Shown here piece by piece: positions 1 to 7,675 of a DNA stretch of 64,000 nt; position 1 is the stretch's first letter; each line of letters opens with the position of its first letter. The notes under the pieces were generated by a model. That model had not been told where the DNA came from. It worked only from the letters and a program-made list of their open reading frames with translations, and did no database searches. The stretch comes from Bradyrhizobium prioriisuperbiae (GTDB lineage: Bacteria > Pseudomonadota > Alphaproteobacteria > Rhizobiales > Xanthobacteraceae). Location: positions 8,544,501 to 8,608,500 of the forward strand of contig NZ_CP135921.1 of the NCBI RefSeq assembly GCF_032397745.1, read 5' to 3'. Made by a program: the position numbers and the translations under genes.

Positions 1-1
1 G

Positions 2-403
2 AACATCGAAAAGGGCCTGCAGCTCAGCGTCGAACAAATTGAAAAGGCCGAGGCGCAGCGGATCGCCATGGCGGCGCGCGCGCTGGCGTTCTTCGAGAGC
101 TACGACCTGCTGCTGGCGCCGGCGACCATCGTTGCCGCCTTCCCGGTCGAACAGCGCTATCTCGCGGAATGCGCCGGCAAAAAATTTGAGAACTATGTCG
201 AATGGCTGGCGATCGTCTACGCCATCACGCTGGCGTGCTGCCCGGCATTGTCGATGCCATGCGGCTTTACCAAGGAAGGGTTACCGGTCGGACTGCAGGT
301 CATCGCCGCACCGCGCGCCGAAGCTCAGCTTCTCGCTGGCGCCAAGGTGCTCGAGGATCTGCTGGATCTGCGCGGCATGACGCCGATTGATCCGAGAGGC
401 TAA
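2..403 (+). CDS. Amidase family protein, C-terminal part (5' end outside window)
   Basis: The reading frame is already open at the left edge and ends at the TAA at 401-403, so about 133 C-terminal residues are present. The segment around CCPALSMPCGFTKEGLPVGLQ followed by LLAGAKVLEDLL is typical of the end of the amidase signature family (GatA-like amidases), which hydrolyse amide bonds with a Ser-cisSer-Lys triad; that triad lies upstream of the window. A strong hairpin with a T tract follows at 442-475. Next to peptidases and a peptide transporter it could belong to the same catabolic locus, but the substrate cannot be read from the fragment. Confidence 0.8.
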   Translation, partial: NIEKGLQLSVEQIEKAEAQRIAMAARALAFFESYDLLLAPATIVAAFPVEQRYLAECAGKKFENYVEWLAIVYAITLACCPALSMPCGFTKEGLPVGLQVIAAPRAEAQLLAGAKVLEDLLDLRGMTPIDPRG

Positions 404-441
404 TTCGAGGACCCCATTCAAGACGGATCGCTGCAGAGCAA

Positions 442-475
442 AGCGGGATGAGATCGCTCTCATCCCGCTTTTTGT
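442..475 (+). terminator. Intrinsic terminator after the amidase gene
   Basis: A perfect 12-bp stem (AGCGGGATGAGA / TCTCATCCCGCT) with a TCGC loop is followed by TTTTTG. The T tract lies on the + side, so it best terminates the amidase gene; the stem may also serve the convergent binding-protein gene. A closely similar hairpin follows the paralogous binding protein at 5736-5770. Confidence 0.8.
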
Positions 476-494
476 TTCAGCGCCGTTCGACCGA

Positions 495-2108
495 TCACTC
501 GGCCTTGTCGATATTCCAGAACACCGGCGTCGCCGGGCCGCCGACGATGCCCGTCAGTTCCTTGCGCCAGACGCTCGGCGCCTCGTACTGACCGAGCGGA
601 ATATAGGCAACCTTCTCGTAGACCTCCTTCTGAATCTCGGCGGCGATCTTCTTCTGCTCGTCCGGCGATTCGGCGCGAACGAATGCATCGCGCAGCGATT
701 CAATCTTGGCATCTTCGAACCAGCCGAACCAGCCGCCGGTGGCCTTGCCCCGGCCGCTGAGAGACAGGTTTGCGACGGGGTTCAGCACGTCGGGACCTGC
801 CCAGTTGGTGAAGAACATGTTCCAGCCGCCCTCTTTCGGCGGCTTCTGGCTGGCGCGGCGCGTCACCACCGTCTGCCAGTCCGTCGCCTGGAGGTCGACC
901 TTGAAACCCGCTTCGCGCAGCTGCTGCGCCACGATGATCGGCTGCGCCTTGAGAGTCACCACGTCGCCCGGCGCCATGATCACCACTGGCGTGCCGTCAT
1001 AACCGGATTCGGCCAATAGCTTTTTGGCTTCCGCCAGGCCGTTGCCCTTCACCAGCGTCTCCGATCCAACGTCGGTCGCAAGCGGCGTGTTGCAGCCGAA
1101 CACAGCGCCACAGATCTCGTAGTATTTCGGATTGCCGACCAGGGCATCAAGCACGTCCTTCTGCTTGATCGCCAGGAAGGCAGCGCGACGCACCTTGACG
1201 TTGTCGAACGGCGGATGGAGGAAATTCATCCGTCCCACGGTCTGGAAGCCGAGCTTGCTCAAGGTGTCGACCTTCATATCCTTGTTGGCTTCGAGCAGCG
1301 GCAACAGGTCGAACGAAGGGTTCTCGATGAAATCGATATCCCCGGACTGGATCGCATTCACCGCAGTCTGCGCGTCGGGCATCGTGATCCATTCGACGCG
1401 GTCGACTTTCACCACCTTGCCGCCCGAGGTCCAACTCGGCGGCTCGGAGCGCGGCACATAATCCTTGTTCTTCTCGTAGACGGCTTTTACGCCGGGCTGG
1501 AATTCCGCCTGCACGAATTTGAACGGACCGGAGCCGATCTGTTCCGGGATAGCTTTGTCCGGCGGGGTCTCGGCAATGCGTTTCGGCATCATGAAGGGCA
1601 CCACGGAGGACGGCTTGCCGATCGATTCCAGCACCAGGCCGTAGGGCTCCTTCAGCTTCAGCGTGATGGTCTTTTCATCGGTGGCTTCGATGCTGGCGGT
1701 GAAGTCCATCAGCTTCTGGCCCATGCCGTCACGGGCACCCCAGCGCTTCAGCGAGGCCACACAATCTTCCGCCGTCACCGGCTTGCCGTCATGCCACTTC
1801 AGGCCGTCGCGCAGCGTGAAGGTGTAGGTCAGCCGGTCGTCGGAAACCTTCCAGTTCGCCATCTGCGGCTGGACCTTGAAGTTGGAGTCCATTGCCAGCA
1901 GGGTGTCGTAGACCATGTAGCCGTGGTCGCGGGTGATATAGGCAGTGGTGATGATCGGATCGATCACCCGCAGGTCGGAGTGCATGACCGCGGTGATCGT
2001 TTTGGCTTGCGCCCATGCCGGCAACGCCAGCAGCGCGGAGGCTATCAGGCCTCGCATCGCCAATCTCGCGAACGCAGACGAATTCTTTCCACGCGAAACA
2101 ACAGACAT
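495..2108 (-). CDS. Family-5 ABC transporter solute-binding protein (peptide type), copy 1
   Basis: Periplasmic binding protein of the DppA/OppA type (SBP family 5), 537 residues, which captures peptides or related solutes for an ABC importer. The start at 2108 is chosen because the mRNA-sense sequence has AGGAGAGG just upstream and the following residues form a clean signal peptide ending ALPAWAQAKT. Family features include the N-terminal LRVIDPIITTAYITRDHGYMVYD region and the PGVKAVYEKNKDYVP stretch. It is paralogous to the protein at 4099-5709, with long identical stretches. It is transcribed away from the transporter genes, so it is either an alternative receptor for the permease at 7676-11141 or an orphan. 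No riboswitch precedes it, unlike copy 2. Confidence 0.88.
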   Translation of the reverse strand: MSVVSRGKNSSAFARLAMRGLIASALLALPAWAQAKTITAVMHSDLRVIDPIITTAYITRDHGYMVYDTLLAMDSNFKVQPQMANWKVSDDRLTYTFTLRDGLKWHDGKPVTAEDCVASLKRWGARDGMGQKLMDFTASIEATDEKTITLKLKEPYGLVLESIGKPSSVVPFMMPKRIAETPPDKAIPEQIGSGPFKFVQAEFQPGVKAVYEKNKDYVPRSEPPSWTSGGKVVKVDRVEWITMPDAQTAVNAIQSGDIDFIENPSFDLLPLLEANKDMKVDTLSKLGFQTVGRMNFLHPPFDNVKVRRAAFLAIKQKDVLDALVGNPKYYEICGAVFGCNTPLATDVGSETLVKGNGLAEAKKLLAESGYDGTPVVIMAPGDVVTLKAQPIIVAQQLREAGFKVDLQATDWQTVVTRRASQKPPKEGGWNMFFTNWAGPDVLNPVANLSLSGRGKATGGWFGWFEDAKIESLRDAFVRAESPDEQKKIAAEIQKEVYEKVAYIPLGQYEAPSVWRKELTGIVGGPATPVFWNIDKAE

Positions 2109-2435
2109 CACACCTCTCCTGGATTGGATCCGCATCCTGTTATGGCTTGATCCCGTCACGGCTTGAGCATGACGGCGACGAATTGGGGCCTGCAGCGCGA
2201 CACTAAGATGTTGAGCGCTCTGATGATTTGAGAGTTGCATCAACCTCGCGGGGCGTCAATCGCGATTTCACCGGTGCTCATCATCATTGGCCGAAGTCGA
2301 GCGGGTTGTCGCAGATGTCGTGCAGGCCGCATTGCAAAATTCGAATGGGATGAGCGATTGTATATGGGTGGGGGATCGATATCCTCCCGCCGCCACCCAC
2401 CAAACAAGCCGAACAATAACAAGAGAGAGCCCCGC
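2109..2435. other. Intergenic region between divergent genes
   Basis: 327 bases separate the start of binding protein copy 1 from the GTG start of the M20 peptidase. It must hold both promoters. I see no riboswitch, strong dyad or sigma-54 motif in it. A longer open frame extends the peptidase upstream to 2235, but that segment does not look like protein. Confidence 0.5.
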
Positions 2436-3569
2436 GTGATAAACCCCGCCAAACTTCCATTCGATGCCGAAGTCATGCTTCAGGGCCTGCGCCGATGGGT
2501 TGAGTGCGAAAGCCCGACCTGGGACGCCACCGCGGTCAATCGTATGCTCGACCTGGCCGCGCGGGATCTCGCAGTTGCGGGCGCCAGCATTGAGCGGATC
2601 GCCGGCCGCAGCGGCTTCGGCGGATGCCTCCGCGCCCGCTTTCCCCATCCCAAACAGGATCAGCCGGGCGTCCTGATCGCCGGTCATATGGATACCGTTC
2701 ACCCGGTCGGAACGCTGGACAAGCTGGCCTGGCGCCGCGACGGCAGCAAATGCTACGGGCCCGGCATCTTCGACATGAAGGGCGGCAACTACCTCTCGCT
2801 GGAAGCTGTCCGGCAACTGCAGCGCGCTTCGTTCACGACGCCCCTGCCCGTCACTTTCCTGTTTACCCCCGACGAGGAGGTCGGCACTCCGAGCACCCGG
2901 GACATCATCGAGGCCGAAGCGGCCCGCAACAAGTACGTGCTGGTGCCGGAGCCTGCGCGCGGCGAGACCGGCGTCGTCACCGGCCGCTACGCCATCGCCC
3001 GCTTCAACCTCGACGCCGTGGGCAAGCCGAGCCATGCCGGCGCCACGCTCTCGGCGGGCCGCTCCGCCATTCGCGAAATGGCGCGCCAGATCATCGCCAT
3101 CGACGGCATGACCACCGACGACTGCACCTTCAGTGTCGGCATCGTGCATGGCGGCCAATGGGTGAACTGCGTCGCGTCGCGTTGCACCGGCGAAGCGCTG
3201 AGCATGGCCAAGCGGCAGGGCGATCTCGATCGCGGCGTCCAAAGGATGCTGGCACTTTCGGGAAGCGCCAATGACGTCACCTTCACGGTGACGCGCGGCG
3301 TCACGCGCCCGGTCTGGGAGCCGGATGCGAAAACCATGGCGCTGTTCGAGACTGCGCGCGGCGTCGCGAAGACTCTCGGCGTCGATTTGACGCACGGCAG
3401 CGTCGGTGGCGGATCCGACGGCAATTTCACCGGCGCGATGGGCATCGCCACTCTGGACGGGCTCGGCGTCCGTGGCGCGAATGCACATACGCTTGAAGAA
3501 CACATCGAGGTCGCAAGCCTCGCCGAGCGCGGCCGTCTGATGGCCGGACTGCTGGCGGTGCTCGAATAA
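2436..3569 (+). CDS. M20 family metallopeptidase (glutamate carboxypeptidase / CPG2-like)
   Basis: 377 residues from a GTG at 2436, preceded by the purine-rich AAGAGAGAG; this start gives the usual length of the CPG2-like branch. M20 enzymes are co-catalytic zinc exopeptidases that remove C-terminal amino acids or hydrolyse N-acyl amino acids. Metal and catalytic motifs are visible: AGHMDTVHP (first His, catalytic Asp), PGIFDMKGGN (bridging Asp), FLFTPDEEVGTPSTR (catalytic Glu-Glu) and the C-terminal GGGSDGNFT and NAHTLEEHIEV (last zinc ligand His). There is no signal peptide, so it acts in the cytoplasm, consistent with processing peptides imported by the neighbouring Dpp-like transporter. 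Confidence 0.88.
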   Translation: MINPAKLPFDAEVMLQGLRRWVECESPTWDATAVNRMLDLAARDLAVAGASIERIAGRSGFGGCLRARFPHPKQDQPGVLIAGHMDTVHPVGTLDKLAWRRDGSKCYGPGIFDMKGGNYLSLEAVRQLQRASFTTPLPVTFLFTPDEEVGTPSTRDIIEAEAARNKYVLVPEPARGETGVVTGRYAIARFNLDAVGKPSHAGATLSAGRSAIREMARQIIAIDGMTTDDCTFSVGIVHGGQWVNCVASRCTGEALSMAKRQGDLDRGVQRMLALSGSANDVTFTVTRGVTRPVWEPDAKTMALFETARGVAKTLGVDLTHGSVGGGSDGNFTGAMGIATLDGLGVRGANAHTLEEHIEVASLAERGRLMAGLLAVLE

Positions 3570-3668
3570 ACAGTCTCCTCACACGCCCAACACCGAGGCA
3601 AACGCTGGGCGAAATTTAGCCTTGTCTGCTTTGGCAGTGCACCATACCGTTTGATCGTCCATCGCGAC

Positions 3669-3894
3669 GATGCGGGAGAGATTGAAGCGAAAACATTGTT
3701 TGTTTTCGCTTCAACGCCGACGGAGCAACCGCCCCGGAAACTCTCAGGCACAAGGACCGTGTCGTCAGGACGATCTGGAGAGAGACGTCATATCCACGAT
3801 ATGACGTCCACCGAAGGGGATATCCGTCGATGAGCCATGCATTGAGCAATGGCTCGGGCGGATCAAGCTCTCAGGTACCGTGACAGATGGGGCG
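3669..3894 (+). promoter_or_regulatory. Tandem glycine riboswitch (gcvT motif), copy 1
   Basis: Two consecutive aptamers are recognisable. Aptamer 1 has GGGAGAG, then GCCGACGGAGCAA, then CCCCGGAAACTCTCAGGCA and AAGGACCG. Aptamer 2 has CTGGAGAGAGA, CCACCGAAGGGGATA, and CTCTCAGGTACCGTGACAG then ATGGGG. These are the hallmark conserved blocks of the tandem glycine-binding riboswitch. GCTCCC at 3894-3899 can pair with GGGAGC at 3937-3942, a possible expression platform hiding a ribosome site. The next real gene is the binding protein at 4099, but a decayed dadA-like start sits between. Confidence 0.92.
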
Positions 3895-3953
3895 CTCCCG
3901 CTGGCCTTGCCGGCGCTCGGGGCGACTCTGACCTGTGGGAGCCCTGAGACAAC

Positions 3954-4026
3954 ATGCCTCACATCGCCTTCGTTTTGCGCGTCTCTCAGCGGCGCAACGC
4001 TTGCTTATGCGCTGCTGAAACGTGGC
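3954..4026 (+). pseudogene. Decayed 5' end of a DadA-like gene behind riboswitch copy 1
   Basis: From the ATG at 3954 the sequence matches the start of the DadA-like gene at 6179: the first 15 bases are identical, later blocks such as GCTTAYGC.CTGCT.GAACG.GGC align, and the net difference is one base. The frameshift moves SGATLAYALLKRG (versus TGVTTAYALLERG in the intact protein) into another frame. From the ATG a 27-codon open frame ends with TGA at 4035-4037. I read this as a relic of a duplicated riboswitch-dadA leader rather than a functional gene; a small leader peptide is the alternative. Confidence 0.75.
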
Positions 4027-4098
4027 GAAGGCGATGAGACATCTTTCTTTCGCTGCCACCTCACTCAACGACCCACGCGACTTCAATCAGGAGATGTG

Positions 4099-5709
4099 AT
4101 GTCTTTTACTTTGCGAGGAACGAGCTCAACGGCCGGCGCCAGAGGCGCGCTGCGAGGGCTGCTTGTCGCGGCAACGCTTGCGGTACCGAGCTGGGCGCAG
4201 GCCAAAACCATCCGAGCGGTGATGCACTCCGACCTGCGGGTGATCGATCCGATCATCACCACCGCCTATATCACCCGCGACCATGGCTACATGGTCTACG
4301 ACACCCTGCTGGCGATGGACTCCAACTTCAAGGTTCAGCCGCAGATGGCGGACTGGAAGGTATCCGAGGACCGGCTGACCTACACCTTCACACTGCGCGA
4401 CGGCCTGAAATGGCATGACGGCAAGCCCGTGACGGCGGAAGATTGCGTAGCCTCGTTGAGGCGCTGGGGTGCCCGTGACGGCATGGGCCAGAAGCTGATG
4501 GAGTTCACCGCGAGCCTCGAGGCCACCGACGCGAAAACCATCACGCTGAAACTGAAGGAGCCCTACGGCCTGGTGCTGGAATCGATCGGCAAGCCGTCGT
4601 CGGTGGTGCCCTTCATGATGCCGAAACGCATCGCCGAGACCCCGCCGGACAAAGCTATCCCGGAACAGATCGGCTCCGGGCCGTTCAAGTTCGAACAGGC
4701 GGATTTCCAGCCTGGAGTCAGGGCGGTCTATGTGAAGAACAAGGATTACGTGCCGCGCTCCGAGCCGCCGAGCTGGACCTCGGGCGGCAAGGTGGTGAAG
4801 GTCGACCGCGTCGAATGGATCACGATGCCCGACCCGCAGACCGCGATGAATGCAATCCAGTCCGGAGACATCGACTTCATCGAAACGCCGCTGTTCGACC
4901 TGCTGCCGGTGCTGGAAGCCAACAAGGAGCTGGAATCGCGCGTTCTCAATATTCTCGGTTATCAGACGCTGGGACGGATGAATTTCCTCTATCCTCCATT
5001 CGACAATGTCAAGGTGCGTCGCGCCGCCCTCCTCGCGCTCAACCAGAAAAACGTGCTCGACGCGCTGGTCGGCAACCCGAAATACTACAAGGTCTGCGGA
5101 GCCATCTTTGGCTGCGACACGCCGTATGCGACCGATGTCGGATCGGAATCCCTGGTCAAGGGCGACGGCATGGCGGAAGCGAAAAAGCTGCTCGCCGAAT
5201 CCGGCTACGACGGCACGCCGGTGGTGATCATGGCGCCGGGCGACGTGGTCACGCTGAAGGCACAGCCGATCGTCTCCGCGCAGTTGCTGCGCGCGGCAGG
5301 CTTTCAGGTCAACGTGCTCGCGATGGACTGGCAGACGGTGGTGACACTGCGCGCCAGCCAGAAGCCGCCGAAGGAAGGCGGCTGGAACATGTTCTTCACC
5401 AACTGGGTTGGTGCCGACATTCTCAATCCCGTCGTGCATGTCACTCTGAACGGCAAAGGCAAAAGCGGCGGCTGGTTCGGCTGGCCGGACGATCCCAAGA
5501 TGGAAGCTCTGCGCGATGCCTTCGTGCGTGCCGAATCTCCCGATGAACGCAAGAAAATCGCAACGGACATTCAGCAGCGAAACTACGAACAGGTCACCTA
5601 CATCCCGCTCGGGGAATACAGGGTTCCGAGTGTCTGGCGGAAGGAATTGACCGGCGTGCTCGACGGCGCGGCAACGCCGGTGTTCTGGAATGTCGACAAG
5701 GCCGACTAA
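4099..5709 (+). CDS. Family-5 ABC transporter solute-binding protein (peptide type), copy 2
   Basis: 536-residue periplasmic binding protein closely related to copy 1 at 495-2108; the block from AKTIRAVMHSDLRVIDPII onward aligns without gaps by eye. The start at 4099 follows CAGGAGATG and gives a signal peptide ending AVPSWAQAKT; an in-frame open stretch back to 3880 is riboswitch and pseudogene sequence, not protein. It lies about 200 nt after a tandem glycine riboswitch, so its expression is probably glycine-responsive. A terminator closes it at 5736-5770. It is the likely receptor for the permease and ATPase genes at 7676-11141. The ligand is unknown; family 5 proteins bind peptides, opines, nickel and others. 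Confidence 0.9.
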   Translation: MSFTLRGTSSTAGARGALRGLLVAATLAVPSWAQAKTIRAVMHSDLRVIDPIITTAYITRDHGYMVYDTLLAMDSNFKVQPQMADWKVSEDRLTYTFTLRDGLKWHDGKPVTAEDCVASLRRWGARDGMGQKLMEFTASLEATDAKTITLKLKEPYGLVLESIGKPSSVVPFMMPKRIAETPPDKAIPEQIGSGPFKFEQADFQPGVRAVYVKNKDYVPRSEPPSWTSGGKVVKVDRVEWITMPDPQTAMNAIQSGDIDFIETPLFDLLPVLEANKELESRVLNILGYQTLGRMNFLYPPFDNVKVRRAALLALNQKNVLDALVGNPKYYKVCGAIFGCDTPYATDVGSESLVKGDGMAEAKKLLAESGYDGTPVVIMAPGDVVTLKAQPIVSAQLLRAAGFQVNVLAMDWQTVVTLRASQKPPKEGGWNMFFTNWVGADILNPVVHVTLNGKGKSGGWFGWPDDPKMEALRDAFVRAESPDERKKIATDIQQRNYEQVTYIPLGEYRVPSVWRKELTGVLDGAATPVFWNVDKAD

Positions 5710-5735
5710 GCGGCCGCAACAGCCCGATGAACGAC

Positions 5736-5770
5736 ACGGGGCGAGAGCGATCTCGTCCCGTTTTCTTTTC
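5736..5770 (+). terminator. Intrinsic terminator after binding protein copy 2
   Basis: An 11-bp stem (ACGGGGCGAGA / TCTCGTCCCGT, one G-T wobble) with a GCGA loop is followed by TTTCTTTTC. It resembles the hairpin at 442-475 next to copy 1, supporting common descent of the two binding-protein units. It separates copy 2 from the dadA-dpp unit, so each needs its own transcription start. Confidence 0.85.
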
Positions 5771-5889
5771 AGATCATGCCGGCGCTTTTTCTTGCGATCA
5801 CCGCACTGCACAAACGAACGGCAATGTGGGATGGAAATTTAGCCTTGCCCAGTTTTGAGGCTTATCCTATGGATTGCATGTCCAAATGA

Positions 5890-6120
5890 CGATGCGGGAG
5901 AGATCGAAACGAGAGCCGAGTGTTTTTAAAGCACAATGTTTTTGTTTCGACGCCGACGGAGCAACCGCCCCGGAAACTCTCAGGCACAAGGACCGTAACG
6001 TCAGGACAATCTGGAGAGAGACGGCCTGTTCACAATGGGTCGTCCACCGAAGGGGATAATCCGTCAACGAGCCCTTCGCTCGTGCGGATCAAGCTCTCAG
6101 GTACCGTGACAGATGGGGCG
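5890..6120 (+). promoter_or_regulatory. Tandem glycine riboswitch (gcvT motif), copy 2
   Basis: It has the same two-aptamer architecture as copy 1: GGGAGAG, GCCGACGGAGCAA, CCCCGGAAACTCTCAGGCA and AAGGACCG, then CTGGAGAGAGA, CCACCGAAGGGGATA, CTCTCAGGTACCGTGACAG and ATGGGG. It precedes the DadA-like gene at 6179, whose GGGAG ribosome site (6163-6167) lies between CTCGA (6122-6126) and TCGAG (6170-6174), which could pair and occlude it. The whole downstream dadA-dpp-peptidase unit may be under its control. Confidence 0.93.
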
Positions 6121-6178
6121 CCTCGACCGGTTTTTGCCGGTGTGGGGGCGACTCTAACGCACGGGAGCTTCGAGACAC

Positions 6179-7582
6179 ATGCCTCACATCGCCATCGTCG
6201 GCGCCGGGATCACCGGCGTAACGACTGCTTACGCCCTGCTTGAACGCGGCTATACGGTCACTGTCCTCGACAGGCATCGTTACGCAGCGATGGAAACATC
6301 GTTCGCCAATGGCGGCCAGTTGTCCGCCAGCAATGCCGAGGTCTGGAACAGCACTTCGACCATCCTCAAGGGCCTGCGCTGGATGCTCACAAGCGATGCC
6401 CCGCTTCTGATGAATCCGAAGCCGAGCTGGCACAAATATTCCTGGATGAGCGAATTCATCGGGAACATCGGCAACTACCGCAAGAACACCATCGCAACCA
6501 CGCAACTCGCGATCGAAGCGCGCCGACATCTGTTCGCCATCGCCGAACGCGAGAACATCGCGTTCGATCTCGAGCGCCGCGGCATTCTCCACATCTATCA
6601 CGACAAGACAGGCTTCGACGCCGGCCTGCGCGTCAATACGCTGCTGCAACAAGGTGGACTCGATCGCCGCCCGGTGACACCGGACGAAATCCGCAGCATC
6701 GAGCCGACACTGCAGAAAACCTATTACGGCGGCTTCTTCACACCGTCGGACGCGACCGGCGATATTCATAAATTCACCCGTGGCCTTGCCGAAGCCTGCA
6801 TCCGCCGCGGCGCGACGTTCATTCACGAAGCCGATATCGACACCATCGCCCGTGCCGGCTCCGGTTTCAGCATCGGCTGGAACGACATGGCAGACGAGGG
6901 GTCGGCACCGTCCCGGGGCGAGCTGCAAGCAGACGGCCTCGTCATCTGCGCCGGTGTTGCAAGCCGCGATTTCGCAGCCATGCTCGGCGATCGGGTGAAT
7001 GTCTATCCGGTAAAGGGCTACTCGATCACGGTGCAGCTCGATGCATCGCAGAGCCGACACGCCGCCCCCCGGGTCAGCCTGCTCGACGAGGCCGCGAAAA
7101 TCGTCACCAGCCGGCTGGGCACCGATCGCTTCCGGGTGGCCGGCACCGCCGAATTCAACGGCTTCAATCGTGACATTCGTGACGACCGCGTTCGACCGCT
7201 GGTGGACTGGGTGCGCCATAACTTTCCCGATATCGACACCTCGAAAGTCATACCCTGGGCAGGGCTCCGCCCCATGATGCCGAGCATGATGCCGGTGGTG
7301 CGCCCCGGACGGACACCCGGCGTGTTCTACAATACCGGCCACGGACATCTGGGCTGGACCCTCTCGGCCGCAACGGCTCAGATCATCGCCCATGTCATCG
7401 AGGGCTGGCGCGGATCCAACGTCCCACCCACTTCGCCATCCCTCAGTCTTGAGCATGACGACGTGGGAGCGTCCTCCGCAGGCTTCAAACAGGCTTTATC
7501 ACCCCTTGATAGAACGCCGCCGTTAGCACACTATTTGCCCCGAAATCATGGCCTCTCTGGCCAGTTTTCCAACCAAAAATGA
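6179..7582 (+). CDS. FAD-dependent D-amino-acid dehydrogenase / glycine-oxidase-like (DAO family)
   Basis: 467-residue flavoprotein of the DAO/DadA family, which oxidatively deaminates D-amino acids or glycine/sarcosine-type amines. The FAD Rossmann motif is at the very N terminus (IVGAGITGVTTAYALLERGY), and the C-terminal flavin-contact segment YNTGHGHLGWTLS is present. The start at 6179 follows GGGAG. It sits directly behind a glycine riboswitch, suggesting that glycine is a substrate, product or signal of the pathway. Typical DadA proteins are near 415-435 residues; here a tail of about 50 polar residues after IIAHVIEGW has no family character and may be a C-terminal extension from a lost stop codon. 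The substrate is not settled. Confidence 0.85.
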   Translation: MPHIAIVGAGITGVTTAYALLERGYTVTVLDRHRYAAMETSFANGGQLSASNAEVWNSTSTILKGLRWMLTSDAPLLMNPKPSWHKYSWMSEFIGNIGNYRKNTIATTQLAIEARRHLFAIAERENIAFDLERRGILHIYHDKTGFDAGLRVNTLLQQGGLDRRPVTPDEIRSIEPTLQKTYYGGFFTPSDATGDIHKFTRGLAEACIRRGATFIHEADIDTIARAGSGFSIGWNDMADEGSAPSRGELQADGLVICAGVASRDFAAMLGDRVNVYPVKGYSITVQLDASQSRHAAPRVSLLDEAAKIVTSRLGTDRFRVAGTAEFNGFNRDIRDDRVRPLVDWVRHNFPDIDTSKVIPWAGLRPMMPSMMPVVRPGRTPGVFYNTGHGHLGWTLSAATAQIIAHVIEGWRGSNVPPTSPSLSLEHDDVGASSAGFKQALSPLDRTPPLAHYLPRNHGLSGQFSNQK

Positions 7583-7675
7583 CGAGATACGCATGACACA
7601 CATCGTGGGGGGACCATGAGTTCGTTGCGACACGGCCTCGGCTTCACAACCCTGTGTAGCCGGAGATAGACGCCA

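Noticed and set aside
3954..4037. 27-codon open frame after riboswitch 1 as a regulatory leader peptide
   Set aside because: Its start and sequence match the first codons of the DadA-like gene with a frameshift, so a decayed gene fragment explains it better; kept as pseudogene.
3880..4098. N-terminal extension of binding protein copy 2 to 3880
   Set aside because: The stretch is riboswitch and dadA-remnant sequence; the signal peptide and ribosome site point to 4099.
4126..5811. Long open frame (561 codons) antisense to binding protein copy 2
   Set aside because: Rich in His, Arg, Asp and Gly with no domain pattern; it mirrors a GC-rich coding strand. The same holds for 2268-3503 and 31304-32836.
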